Shown here: piece after piece, positions 32,891 through 41,663 of the stretch | How the letters are laid out: the number at the start of each line of letters is the position of its first letter | Position numbering within the stretch: the stretch's first letter is position 1 | Origin: Sphingomonadaceae bacterium | GTDB lineage: Bacteria; Pseudomonadota; Alphaproteobacteria; Sphingomonadales; Sphingomonadaceae | Assembly: GCA_947477745.1 (NCBI GenBank) | Contig: CANJUF010000028.1 | Coordinates: forward strand, 1-43,197 | DNA: 43,197 nucleotides | Direction: 5' to 3' | Translations under genes and position numbers: made by a program | The notes under the pieces: generated by a model | The model's database searches: none | Seen by the model: only the letters and a program-made list of their open reading frames with translations | Told to the model about the DNA's origin: nothing

Positions 32891-34585
32891 ATGGCCGATT
32901 TCGACGAGACGTTCGATTGGGTGGTCGTAGGCAGCGGCGCCGGCTCGGTCAGTTCCGCGCTGCTGATGAAGCGCGCCGGAAAGTCGGTGGTGATCATCGA
33001 GAAGTCACCGTGGTTCGGCGGCACCACTGCCAAGTCCGGCGGCGTGATGTGGATCCCCAACAACCGCTTCATGGACCCGGGCGAGGATAACGAGGAAGCG
33101 GCGATCACCTATCTCGATTCGGTGGTCAAGGACAGCCCCGAGTTCCCCGGAACCTCTCCCGAGAAGCGCCGCACCTATGTGCGCGAGGCGCCCCGGATGC
33201 TCGATTTCGTGGTTGGACAGGGGGTCGCTCTGGAGCGTGGATCGCGCTTCTGGCCGGACTATTACGACGAGCTTCCCGGCGGCAACAAGACCAGCCGTAC
33301 CGTCACCGCCGTGCCGTTCAACAAGAAGGAACTGCCTGGCGACTGGCCGGGCAAGCTGCGCATGGGCATGCTGGAAATGCCGGTCCGTCTCGATGACGGC
33401 CTGCAAATCTCCAACATGTCGCGAAGCTGGGCGGCGCGCGGCGTCTTCGCCAAGACCGCCGCCAAGGTGGTGATGGGCAAGTTGCTCGGACAACACTGGG
33501 TCAGCGCGGGCGCGGCGCTTCAGGGCCGGATGCTCAAGGCGCTGCTTGAAAAGAATGCCGCCGAAATCCGGCTCAATTCGCCGGTCAAAGAAATCATCCT
33601 TGAAGGCGACAAGGCAGTCGGCGTCCTCACCGAGAAGGACGGCAAGCCCTGGCGCGTCGGCGCGAACATCGGCGTACTGGTCAATGCCGGCGGCTTCGGC
33701 ATGAACCGGGAGATGCGCGCCAAATATATCCCCAAGAGCAACAGCGATTGGTCGAACGCGATCGAATCGAGCACCGGCGACATGCACCGCGAGCTTGAGC
33801 GGATCGGCGGTACGCTGGCGCACATGGAGCAGATGGTGGGCTTCCCCGGCACGCATGGACCGGGTTTCGATACGGCTTACATGAAGCCCGGCACCCAGAA
33901 CGTCTGCGCCAAGCCGCACGCGATCCAGGTCGATCAGTCGGGCGAGCGGTACATGAACGAGGCCAGCTCCTACGAGCATATCTGCCAAGTGATGATGGAG
34001 CGCGATGCCGTGGTGCCCGCGATCCCGAGCTGGGCGATCATGGATTCGCAGTTCATGATCAAGTACCCGCTGGCCAACAAGATGGGCTCGCGCATTCCCA
34101 AGGGCTGGCGCGAAAGCGGCTGGTTAAAGGAAGCGAACACGATCGAGGAACTGGCCGAGAAGATCGGCGTTCCGCCCGCCAACCTGCGCAAGACGGTCGA
34201 TCGCTTCAATGGCTTCGTCGACAAGGGCCTCGACGAGGATTTCCAGCGCGGCTGCGACCGTGCCTATCAGGGCTACCTTGGCGATAACCTTGTCCCGCCG
34301 GGGCCGGGCCGGACGCTAGGAAAGATCGAGAAGGGTCCGTTCTACGCGGTCGATGTCGTTCCGGGCGATGTCGATACCTACGGCGGCGTCCTCACCGATT
34401 GCGATTCGCGCGTGCTCAAGGCGGACGGCACCCCGTTCGAGAACCTCTACGCCTGCGGCATCACCACCGCCTCGCCGATGGGCGACGTCTATCCCGGCGC
34501 CGGCGCAAGCATCGGCCCGTCGATGACCTTCGGCTGGATCGCTGCCCGGCACGCAGCGGGGCTCGGCAATCAGGATCTTACCTGA
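32891..34585 (+). CDS. 3-ketosteroid-delta-1-dehydrogenase-like flavoprotein
   Basis: A 564-residue FAD-binding oxidoreductase of the fumarate reductase/KstD superfamily. The dinucleotide motif GSGAGSVSSALLMKRAG is near residue 15, GGTTAKSGGVMWIP follows, GERYMNE is in the middle, and the C terminus has YPGAGASIGPSMTFG, with the Tyr and Gly used by KstD for substrate. Such enzymes introduce a double bond into a ring ketone. A steroid ring is the natural suggestion, but other 3-keto ring systems fit. The spacing of 30 bases from the EthD-like gene and 4 bases to the thioesterase implies an operon. Confidence 0.88.
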   Translation: MADFDETFDWVVVGSGAGSVSSALLMKRAGKSVVIIEKSPWFGGTTAKSGGVMWIPNNRFMDPGEDNEEAAITYLDSVVKDSPEFPGTSPEKRRTYVREAPRMLDFVVGQGVALERGSRFWPDYYDELPGGNKTSRTVTAVPFNKKELPGDWPGKLRMGMLEMPVRLDDGLQISNMSRSWAARGVFAKTAAKVVMGKLLGQHWVSAGAALQGRMLKALLEKNAAEIRLNSPVKEIILEGDKAVGVLTEKDGKPWRVGANIGVLVNAGGFGMNREMRAKYIPKSNSDWSNAIESSTGDMHRELERIGGTLAHMEQMVGFPGTHGPGFDTAYMKPGTQNVCAKPHAIQVDQSGERYMNEASSYEHICQVMMERDAVVPAIPSWAIMDSQFMIKYPLANKMGSRIPKGWRESGWLKEANTIEELAEKIGVPPANLRKTVDRFNGFVDKGLDEDFQRGCDRAYQGYLGDNLVPPGPGRTLGKIEKGPFYAVDVVPGDVDTYGGVLTDCDSRVLKADGTPFENLYACGITTASPMGDVYPGAGASIGPSMTFGWIAARHAAGLGNQDLT

Positions 34586-34589
34586 TTCG

Positions 34590-35018
34590 ATGAGCGAGAC
34601 TGTTGAGGGCCTCAAGGCCGAGGGCTGGCGCGAGCTGCGCTCGTCCGGCTTTACCGCTGCGATCGGCCAAGTGCTGTTCCGCACCGATCGCGGGGCAATG
34701 GAGGCCGGCTTCGTAGCCGCTGATGACATCGGCAACGACAATGCCGGCGGCGACGTTGTGCATGGCGGCGCGATGATGACCTTCGCCGATATCGTGCTGG
34801 GGTTCGCGGCGGCCAAGGCCTCGGGAAATCCTTACTGCGTGACCGTCCAGATGACTTACCAGTTCGTTGGCGCGGCGCGTTTCGGCGATTTCATTACCTG
34901 CAAGGCCGAGATCGTGCGCGTTACTTCCTCGCTAGTGTTCGCGCGCGGGCTGATCCGCGCAGGCGGGCAGGACATCGGATCGGTCGATGCGCTGTTCAAG
35001 CCGATCAAGCCGCGATAG
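34590..35018 (+). CDS. PaaI-type hotdog thioesterase
   Basis: A 142-residue hotdog-fold protein with the active-site motif NAGGDVVHGGAMMTFADIVLG and a C-terminal strand VFARGLIRAGGQDIGSVDALFKPIKPR. It probably releases acids from acyl-CoA or aroyl-CoA intermediates. It begins 4 bases after the KstD-like stop codon. No clear ribosome site is visible, so translation is likely coupled to the upstream gene. It is unlike the other thioesterase in the window (20720-21187) beyond the common motif. Confidence 0.88.
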   Translation: MSETVEGLKAEGWRELRSSGFTAAIGQVLFRTDRGAMEAGFVAADDIGNDNAGGDVVHGGAMMTFADIVLGFAAAKASGNPYCVTVQMTYQFVGAARFGDFITCKAEIVRVTSSLVFARGLIRAGGQDIGSVDALFKPIKPR

Positions 35019-35053
35019 TCCTGATCGGAAATTCATTGGGATGGGGAACGGAT

Positions 35054-35818
35054 ATGAAGCGGCTTGAAGACAAGGTTATCGTGTTGGCTGGCTCGGGCGC
35101 AATCGGCGGGGCCTGTGCGCGCCGCTATGCCAGCGAAGGCGCGGTCGTCGTGATCGGCGACAGGAATGCTGACGTCGCGGCGGCTTCCGCGGAAGAGGTT
35201 ATAGCAGCGGGCGGCAGGGCCGTTTCGCAGCACCTCGATGGCACCAGCGCCGAATCGATCCAGTCGCTGGTCGACCGCGCGGTCACCGATTTCGGCGGGA
35301 TCGACGCCTTCCACGCCAACTACGCCAGCTTTGTCGACGGCACGATCAGCGTCGACGTGCTCGACCTGCCGATGGAAACCTGGGACGAGGAGATGGAGGT
35401 CGATGCGCGCGGCTTCGTGCTGTGCACCAAGGCGGCCGTGCCGGAGCTGCTCAAGCGCGGCGGCGGCGCGATGCTCTACACCAGTTCGGGCGCAGCCTAC
35501 GAAGTGGCGCCGATCCGCGTCGCCTATTCGATGGCCAAGGCCTCGATCCTGGCGCTGATGCGCCACGTCGCGACGCGGTTTGGCCCGCAGAACATCCGCG
35601 CCAACGTGATCGCGCCGGGCCTGATCCTGCACCCACGGCTGGAAAAGAAGTTCGACGAGGCGACCAAGAAGGCGTTCATGCGCTCGAACATGTTCAAGGA
35701 CCGGCTGGGCGAGCCTGACGATATTGCGGCGATGGCGGCGTTCCTGATGTCGAGCGACGCGAAATACGTCACCGCACAGGTGATGTGCGTCGATGGCGGG
35801 GCAACGTCGCGGGCGTGA
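35054..35818 (+). CDS. SDR-family oxidoreductase
   Basis: A 254-residue short-chain dehydrogenase. The cofactor loop is AGSGAIGG, a slightly altered TGxxxGxG; the NNAG position reads HANYAS, and the catalytic pair is YSMAK after SSGAAY. The ending is TAQVMCVDGGATSRA. The ATG at 35054 has GGGGAA 5 bases upstream and is preferred to the TTG at 35036. It closes the plus-strand run and converges on the Rieske gene 3 bases later. The substrate is unknown. Confidence 0.9.
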   Translation: MKRLEDKVIVLAGSGAIGGACARRYASEGAVVVIGDRNADVAAASAEEVIAAGGRAVSQHLDGTSAESIQSLVDRAVTDFGGIDAFHANYASFVDGTISVDVLDLPMETWDEEMEVDARGFVLCTKAAVPELLKRGGGAMLYTSSGAAYEVAPIRVAYSMAKASILALMRHVATRFGPQNIRANVIAPGLILHPRLEKKFDEATKKAFMRSNMFKDRLGEPDDIAAMAAFLMSSDAKYVTAQVMCVDGGATSRA

Positions 35819-35821
35819 TCT

Positions 35822-36154
35822 TTAATCGGGGAACTTGCCCAAGGTAGAAACCATGATGTCATCGCCCTCGATCCGAACCTCGTAGGTCTTGATCGGGAAG
35901 ATCGCGGGCGGGTTAAGCGGCTTTCCGGTTTCGAGATCGAAGCGTGCGCCATGGATCGGGCAGGCGATCCAGCCGCCGCGCATGCGACCTTCATCGAGCG
36001 GCTCGAGAACGTGGCTGCACTGGTTCTCGACCGCGAAGATGCGGTCCTTGGTGTTACACAGCAGCACTTTCTGGCCATCGACGGTGACACATTTCTTACC
36101 GCCGGGCGGCACGTCTTCGAGGCGGGCAACGGCAACGAATGTCGGTTCGGTCAT
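35822..36154 (-). CDS. Rieske-type [2Fe-2S] ferredoxin
   Basis: A 110-residue one-domain Rieske protein. The cluster ligands are Cys-x-His in QCSHVLEPL and Cys-x2-His in CPIHGARFDL. It resembles ferredoxin subunits of ring-hydroxylating oxygenases, which pass electrons from a reductase to the oxygenase. No oxygenase alpha subunit is in the window. It is the only minus-strand gene within 30712-41070 and has its own upstream gap. It may serve an oxygenase encoded elsewhere. Confidence 0.92.
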   Translation of the reverse strand: MTEPTFVAVARLEDVPPGGKKCVTVDGQKVLLCNTKDRIFAVENQCSHVLEPLDEGRMRGGWIACPIHGARFDLETGKPLNPPAIFPIKTYEVRIEGDDIMVSTLGKFPD

Positions 36155-36304
36155 GAGGGTGTCAGCAATTCCGGTTTCATTGGCTTGCGCGGCGGCGCGA
36201 TTTGGCCGAACGCCGCAACAATCGATTCGCGCCCGTGACTAGCCGCCGAAGACCGGCCTGTCACGCGAGGCAGGGAAATCGCATCTAGGGGAGAAGGCAA
36301 GGCC

Positions 36305-37108
36305 ATGATCGGCGAAGATACACTCGACATCGGCGGACAGGTGGCGCTTGTCACCGGCGCCGGCAAGGGCGTCGGGCGCGGGATCGCGCTTGAGCTGGCA
36401 AAACACAACGCGGGCGGCATCGCGGTCAACGATTTCGACGCGGGCCGCGCCAATGAGGTTGTCGCCGAAATTCGCGCCATGGGCGTAAAGGCCATGCCCG
36501 CCGTGTTCGACGTGACCGACCGCGCCGCTGTCGCTGCGGTGTTCGAGGCCGTGAAAGGCGAGCTGGGTGCGCCGACTATCCTCGTCAATAATGCCGGCAA
36601 TGCCGGCCCGGACGGGACATTCGACATGGGCCAGCCGTTCTGGGACGAGGATCCCGCGGTCTGGAACAAGTACATCGCCACCAATTTCTTCGGCGTGCTC
36701 AACTGCTGCCACGTCGCGCTGCCCTATATGGTGGAGGCCGGGAAGGGCCGCGTCGTCACCATCGTTTCGGATTCTGGCCGCGTCGGCGAGCCCAAGCTGG
36801 CGGTCTACGCCGCCGCCAAGGCCGGCGCGGCGGGCTTCATGCGTTCGCTCGCCAAGGACGCGGGACGCTACGGCATCACCTGCAATTCGATCGCGCTCGG
36901 CTCGATCCAGACGATGCAGACCCCCGAGCAGTTCGAAGCTTACAAGCAGACCGAGCAGTACAAGAAAGCCGTGTCGCAATACACCATTCGCCGCTATGGT
37001 CAGCCCGAGGACGTTGCCGGACTTGCCGCGTTCCTGTGCTCGGATCGGGCTTCGTGGATCACCGGCCAGACCTACCCGGTCAACGGCGGCTACAGCGTGG
37101 CGCAGTAA
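36305..37108 (+). CDS. SDR-family oxidoreductase
   Basis: A 267-residue short-chain dehydrogenase with TGAGKGVG cofactor loop, NNAGNAGP, a serine in VSDSGRVG, the YAAAK pair and TYPVNGGYSVAQ at the end. The long segment around PEQFEAYKQTEQYKKAVSQY between catalytic and cofactor-lid parts may shape a bulky substrate pocket. GGGGAGAAGG lies just upstream of the ATG. A 102-base gap separates it from the molybdenum hydroxylase operon. Confidence 0.92.
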   Translation: MIGEDTLDIGGQVALVTGAGKGVGRGIALELAKHNAGGIAVNDFDAGRANEVVAEIRAMGVKAMPAVFDVTDRAAVAAVFEAVKGELGAPTILVNNAGNAGPDGTFDMGQPFWDEDPAVWNKYIATNFFGVLNCCHVALPYMVEAGKGRVVTIVSDSGRVGEPKLAVYAAAKAGAAGFMRSLAKDAGRYGITCNSIALGSIQTMQTPEQFEAYKQTEQYKKAVSQYTIRRYGQPEDVAGLAAFLCSDRASWITGQTYPVNGGYSVAQ

Positions 37109-37210
37109 GCCGTCCGTAAGGCCAATTATTTCGCGGGGGCGCAGGCATTCGGCCTTGACGAACCCGCCGCCACAGTGAAGCTTCCGCGCAAATTGAAAAG
37201 GGAGAATTCA

Positions 37211-38077
37211 ATGCCCAGTCCCGCGTACCACGCGCCGGATACCGTAAAGCAGGCCACCGACCTGCTCGCCGCCAACAAGGGTGCGAGGCCGCTTGCAGGC
37301 GGAACCGACCTTATCGTGCAGATGCAATCGGGGCGTTCTGCCCCGGCGGCGATCGTCGATCTCAAGCGGATCGCGGCGCTCAAGGAAATCCGTGAAGAAG
37401 CGGGCTATTTTGCGATCGGTGCGGCGGTGCCGTGCACCTCGCTCAAGAACAACAAGGCGCTTGCCGCCGAATGGCCCGGCGTGGTCGAGGCGGCGAACCT
37501 GATCGGATCGGTCCAGGTTCGCAACCGCGCGACCATGGCAGGCAACCTGTGCAATGCTTCGCCAGCGGCCGACAGCGTTCCGGCGCTGGTTGCCGCCGGC
37601 GCCACGGCGATTGTCGCCGGAGCATCAGGCGAGCGCGAAGTGCCGGTCGAGCAGATCCCGACCGGGCCGGGCAGGACCTCGCTGGCGGACGGCGAATTCG
37701 TCACCGAGATCCGCATTCCGCGCCAGCAGAAGGGCAGCTCGGATGCCTATCTGCGCTCGATCCCGCGCACCGAGATGGACATTGCCGTGGTCGGCGCGGG
37801 CGCCAGCCTGACGATCGACGCCAGCGGCACCTGCACTTCGGCGCGGATCGCGATCGGCGCTGTCGCTCCTACCGTGCTGCTGGTCGAGGATGCGGGCAAG
37901 GCGCTGGTCGGCAGCAAGCTCGACGACGGCGCCGTGGCCAAGGCGATGGAGGCGGTCAGCACCGCCTGCAATCCCATCGACGACAAGCGCGGAACCATTG
38001 CCTATCGCAAGGCGATGGCCGGAGTTCTCGCCAAGCGCGTTATTCAGATTGCCCGTGAGCGGGCCGGAGGAAACTGA
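37211..38077 (+). CDS. Molybdenum hydroxylase FAD subunit (CoxM-like)
   Basis: A 288-residue FAD-binding subunit of the xanthine dehydrogenase/CO dehydrogenase family. The FAD contacts are in ARPLAGGTDLIVQMQSG and the TMAGNLCNASPAADS region; the C terminus ends with VLAKRVIQIARERAGGN. The ATG at 37211 has GGGAGAA 5 bases upstream and is preferred to the longer start at 37175. It is the first of three subunit genes in the order FAD, FeS, Mo, as in coxMSL. It accepts electrons from the FeS subunit. The physical substrate cannot be told from this subunit. Confidence 0.93.
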   Translation: MPSPAYHAPDTVKQATDLLAANKGARPLAGGTDLIVQMQSGRSAPAAIVDLKRIAALKEIREEAGYFAIGAAVPCTSLKNNKALAAEWPGVVEAANLIGSVQVRNRATMAGNLCNASPAADSVPALVAAGATAIVAGASGEREVPVEQIPTGPGRTSLADGEFVTEIRIPRQQKGSSDAYLRSIPRTEMDIAVVGAGASLTIDASGTCTSARIAIGAVAPTVLLVEDAGKALVGSKLDDGAVAKAMEAVSTACNPIDDKRGTIAYRKAMAGVLAKRVIQIARERAGGN

Positions 38078-38565
38078 TGAGCCGGATTCACGTTACCACT
38101 ACCGTCAATGGCGACGAACGCGAGTTCCTGTGTTCGCCGGGCCAGACCCTGCTCGACGCGCTGCGCGACGAGCTTGACCTTACCGGCAGCAAGGAAGGCT
38201 GCGGCTCGGGTGACTGCGGTGCCTGCACCGTCATTCTCGACGGTGAGATGGTCTGCTCCTGCCTGGTGCTGGCGGGCGAGGCGCAGGGCCGCCGTGTCGA
38301 GACCATCGAAGGCATCGCCGAGGGCAGCCAGCTGCACCCCGTGCAGCAGAAGTTCCTCGAGAACGCCGCGCTCCAGTGCGGCTTCTGCACACCGGGCTTC
38401 ATCGTCGCCTCCAAGGCGCTGCTCGACAAGAACCCCAACCCCACCGAGACCGAGGTGCGCTATTGGCTCGCAGGCAACCTGTGCCGCTGCACCGGGTATG
38501 ACAAGATTGTGCGCGCGGTGATGGATGCCGCAGCCGAACTCAGGCAGGAAAGGACCGCAGCATGA
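38077..38565 (+). CDS. Molybdenum hydroxylase [2Fe-2S] subunit (CoxS-like)
   Basis: A 162-residue two-cluster subunit. The plant-type [2Fe-2S] cysteines are GCGSGDCGACTV and a following CSCLVLAG, and the helical second cluster has QCGFCTPGF and LCRCTGYDKI. It transfers electrons from the Mo to the FAD subunit. The start overlaps the FAD gene's stop by 1 base (TGATG), with GGAGG just upstream, and its stop overlaps the large subunit ATG by 4 bases. All eight cysteines are present. Confidence 0.95.
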   Translation: MSRIHVTTTVNGDEREFLCSPGQTLLDALRDELDLTGSKEGCGSGDCGACTVILDGEMVCSCLVLAGEAQGRRVETIEGIAEGSQLHPVQQKFLENAALQCGFCTPGFIVASKALLDKNPNPTETEVRYWLAGNLCRCTGYDKIVRAVMDAAAELRQERTAA

Positions 38566-40820
38566 ATGCTCCCGAACCCAAGGACGCCTTCAAGGTCGTA
38601 GGCACCCGGCCGATCCGCCCCGACGGCGTGGACAAGGTCACCGGCAAGGCGATTTTCGGCACCGATTACAAGGCCGCGAACATGCTGGCCGGTGCGATCG
38701 TGCGCTGCCCGCATCCGCACGCCCGGATCAAGTCGATCGACACCAGCAAGGCCGAGGCCGTGGCTGGCGTGAAAGCGGTCGTCACCGGCGCCGATTTCCC
38801 CTCGGTCGAGGACACGATCGTGCGCATGGGCGAAACCTCTGCCAGCACGGTGGACATGGCGCAGAACGTGATGGCGCGGGATGTGGCCTATTATGACGGC
38901 CATCCGGTCGCGGCTGTCGCTGCCATCAGCCAGGAAGCAGCCGACGAGGCCGCCGCGCTGATCGTGGTGGAATATGAGCAGCTCCCTTACCACATCGACA
39001 TCAACGAATCGTTCAAGCTCGATGCTCCGGCGATCAATCCGAACCTCAAGGCGACTGGCCTGGCCGAAGGCGAAAAGGTCAGCCCCAACGTCACCACCAA
39101 GTTTCCCTACGCCAAGGGCGACGCCGATGCGGCGCTGGCCGGCGCGGCGGCGACGGTAACCGCGCACTACACGCTCAAGCCCGTCCACCAGGGCTACATC
39201 GAGCCGCACGCCTGCGTCGTTTCATGGAAGCCGGACGGCAAGATCGACATCTGGTGCTCGAGCCAGGGCGCGTTCAATATTCGCGGCCTCACGGCATCGT
39301 TCCTGCATGTCGATATCGGCAGCATTCGGGTGATGCCGCTCGAGATCGGCGGCGGTTTCGGCGGCAAGAACAGTGTCTATCTCGAACCGGTCGCAGCCCT
39401 GCTTTCGAAGAAAAGCGGTCGTCCCGTTCGCCTCCTGATGAGCCGTTCGGACGTGTTCCGTGCCAGCGGACCTGCTCCGGGCGCGGAAATCGACGTTACG
39501 CTCGGTGCGGACGCGCAGGGCAATCTGGTCGGCGCGAAGGTCGAATTCGTCTATTCCGCCGGTGCATTCCGGGGAACGGACGCCATGCCCGGCGTGATGC
39601 ACGCGATCTGTCATTACAAGGTGCCGGACTTTTCGCTGATCGGTTGGGAAGTGCTGACCAACATGCCCAAGCACGCGGCGTATCGCGCGCCGGGCGCGCC
39701 GCAGGTCAACTTCGCGGTCGAATGCGCGTTGAACGAACTGGCCGACAAGCTGGGAATCGATCCGATCGAGATTCGGCTCAAGAACGCCGTCGGACCGGGC
39801 GATCCGGGAATGATGGGCGCTCCGCTCGGAAATGTCGGTCTCATCGAATGTCTCGAAGCCGCCAAGGCGCATCCGCATTACACCGCACCCCTGGGTGAAG
39901 GGCAGGCGCGGGCCGTCGCCTGCGGTTCGTGGATGAACTACGGCGGGCCTTCGACCGCGAGCGTTTCGCTCGCCGAGGACGGCTCGGTACTGGTCGCCAC
40001 CGGCAGCCCCGACATCGGCGGCAGCCGCGCGTCGATGGCGATCATGGCCTCCGAAACGCTCGGCGTCCCCTACGAGCAGATCAACGTGGTTGTCGCAGAT
40101 ACCTCGTCGGTTGGATTCTCGATGGTGACCGGCGGCAGCCGCACGACTTACGCCACGGGTATTGCCGTGATCGATGCAGCCAATGCTGTGATCGACATAT
40201 GCAAGCAGCGCGCAGCCAAGATGCTCGATGTCGACGTGTCGACGATCGAATGGATCGATGGCGAGGCGGTTGAAACCGGCAACGGCAAGCGTCTGTCGCT
40301 CAGGCAGATCGCCGAGAAATCGGGCGCGACCGGCGGGCCTATCTCGTTCGAGAAGGGGGTCAGCCCGCTCCAGCACCTGCCCGGGTACAGCGCGCAGATC
40401 TGCGACGTGGAAGTCGACCGGGAAACCGGCAACGTCTCGGTCGTGCGCTACACCGTCGTGCAGGACGTCGGCCGCGCGATCCATCCGGCCTATGTCGAGG
40501 GCCAGATGCAGGGCGGCGCGGTGCAGGGCATCGGCTGGGCGCTCAACGAAGCCTATATCTACAACAAGGACGGCCGCCTGGATAACGCGGGCTTCCTCGA
40601 TTACCGGATCCCGGTCGCCTCGGACATGCCGATGATCGACACGGTAATGATCGAAAAGGCCAATCCGGGCCATCCCTACGGCGTCAAGGGCGTGGGCGAG
40701 GTGCCGATCGTGCCGCCGCTCGCCGCCGTGGCGACGGCTGTCGGCAATGCCATCGGCAAGCGCATGCGCGATCTGCCGATTTCGCCCGAGCGGGTCTATG
40801 CGGCCTTAAACGAAGGCTGA
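38562..40820 (+). CDS. Molybdenum hydroxylase catalytic subunit (CoxL-like, form II)
   Basis: A 752-residue large subunit that binds molybdopterin cytosine dinucleotide and the substrate. GGGFGGKNS, AAYRAPGAPQ and, near the end, GVKGVGEVP with the catalytic base Glu713 are present. The true CO dehydrogenase loop AYxCSFR is absent, so this is not a CO oxidiser but a form II hydroxylase of unknown substrate. It is followed 7 bases later by a MoaD-like gene. The location beside SDR and KstD-like genes suggests hydroxylation of a ring or heteroatom compound (inference). Confidence 0.95.
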   Translation: MNAPEPKDAFKVVGTRPIRPDGVDKVTGKAIFGTDYKAANMLAGAIVRCPHPHARIKSIDTSKAEAVAGVKAVVTGADFPSVEDTIVRMGETSASTVDMAQNVMARDVAYYDGHPVAAVAAISQEAADEAAALIVVEYEQLPYHIDINESFKLDAPAINPNLKATGLAEGEKVSPNVTTKFPYAKGDADAALAGAAATVTAHYTLKPVHQGYIEPHACVVSWKPDGKIDIWCSSQGAFNIRGLTASFLHVDIGSIRVMPLEIGGGFGGKNSVYLEPVAALLSKKSGRPVRLLMSRSDVFRASGPAPGAEIDVTLGADAQGNLVGAKVEFVYSAGAFRGTDAMPGVMHAICHYKVPDFSLIGWEVLTNMPKHAAYRAPGAPQVNFAVECALNELADKLGIDPIEIRLKNAVGPGDPGMMGAPLGNVGLIECLEAAKAHPHYTAPLGEGQARAVACGSWMNYGGPSTASVSLAEDGSVLVATGSPDIGGSRASMAIMASETLGVPYEQINVVVADTSSVGFSMVTGGSRTTYATGIAVIDAANAVIDICKQRAAKMLDVDVSTIEWIDGEAVETGNGKRLSLRQIAEKSGATGGPISFEKGVSPLQHLPGYSAQICDVEVDRETGNVSVVRYTVVQDVGRAIHPAYVEGQMQGGAVQGIGWALNEAYIYNKDGRLDNAGFLDYRIPVASDMPMIDTVMIEKANPGHPYGVKGVGEVPIVPPLAAVATAVGNAIGKRMRDLPISPERVYAALNEG

Positions 40821-40827
40821 TGCACCA

Positions 40828-41070
40828 ATGCGTGTGATCGTGATGCCGCCGTTTGACCGCGAGTTTTTCGGCGGCACCGATCGCTTCGAGATCACCGGGC
40901 GGACCCTGTTCGGCGTGGTCAACCGGCTCGAGGAATTGGGGCCGGGCTTTGCCGACCTGGCTGACGTGCGCGCTGCTTTCGCGGTGGACGGGGTGGTGCA
41001 GGCGGACTGGTCGGTGCCGCTCGAGGGCGTTCAGGAAGTGGTCGTGATGCAGAAGGTTGCTGGGGGCTAA
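40828..41070 (+). CDS. MoaD/ThiS-like sulfur carrier
   Basis: An 80-residue beta-grasp protein that ends in VVVMQKVAGG. The terminal Gly-Gly is the hallmark of MoaD/ThiS-type proteins, which carry sulfur as a C-terminal thiocarboxylate. MoaD supplies sulfur for molybdopterin, the cofactor of the neighbouring enzyme. It lies 7 bases after the large subunit gene, so it belongs to that operon. MoaE was not seen in the window. It could instead be a ThiS-like modifier for a different product. Confidence 0.75.
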   Translation: MRVIVMPPFDREFFGGTDRFEITGRTLFGVVNRLEELGPGFADLADVRAAFAVDGVVQADWSVPLEGVQEVVVMQKVAGG

Positions 41071-41082
41071 GGGGTTAGCCCC
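41063..41082. terminator. Stop-codon hairpin between MoaD-like and NTF2-like genes
   Basis: GGGGCTAA (41063-41070) pairs perfectly with TTAGCCCC (41075-41082) around GGGG. The stop codons of both convergent genes (TAA on each strand) are inside the stem arms. There is no U-tract; it is probably a bidirectional terminator or 3'-end stabiliser. Confidence 0.6.
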
Positions 41083-41599
41083 TTGCGCCCGGCGCAAACA
41101 GCCGGTTACCAAGCTCGCCGTAGCTCGGGTCCCTTCCAACACCGAGCAACCCCTGGCCCTCGAACGGGCGGGCAATGATCATGTCGTAAGTGACGAAGCG
41201 CTTGGAGAAACGCCACTTGCCGTCGGCGCAGCGGCGGTATTCGTCCATGTAGCGCACCACATGCCAGTCCTCGACCTTCGGCCCGTCCTCGGCGCCAAGG
41301 CAGTGGACCGCGAGCACGTAAACCTCGCCGTGGCCCTTGTCGCCCTCGACGCTGATCAGGTGGTTGCATACATGGTGCCCGGAATAGGGCATGAAGGGCG
41401 CGGTGCTCTCGATGAAGGCGACATAATCGGTCACGTTGCCGCTGAAGTCGGTGCCGTGAGTGTCCAGCGCATCCTCGGTGTAGAGATCGCGCAGCAGCGC
41501 CGAATCTTTGCGGTCGATCGCGCGCGAATAAAGCAGGACCAGTTCGCGGATCGCATCCTTATCGATCAAAGTCTGCAGGGCCGCCTCATTCAATGCCAT
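41075..41599 (-). CDS. NTF2/SnoaL-like protein
   Basis: A 174-residue protein of the NTF2-like cone fold. The helix DKDAIRELVLLYSRAIDRKD is followed by LRDLYTEDALDTHGTDFSG and HHVCNHLISVEGDKGHGEVYV, typical of SnoaL-like/scytalone-dehydratase-like catabolic proteins. The ATG at 41599 has GGGAGAG 7 bases upstream. It converges on the MoaD-like gene 4 bases away. Possible roles are isomerase, dehydratase or ligand binder; no active site can be asserted. Confidence 0.85.
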   Translation of the reverse strand: MALNEAALQTLIDKDAIRELVLLYSRAIDRKDSALLRDLYTEDALDTHGTDFSGNVTDYVAFIESTAPFMPYSGHHVCNHLISVEGDKGHGEVYVLAVHCLGAEDGPKVEDWHVVRYMDEYRRCADGKWRFSKRFVTYDMIIARPFEGQGLLGVGRDPSYGELGNRLFAPGARG

Positions 41600-41663
41600 G
41601 ATATGTCTCTCCCGGTTTTGCGGGCAGACTACCGCAGTCGCGGGGCACCGCAAGCTTTCCCGT

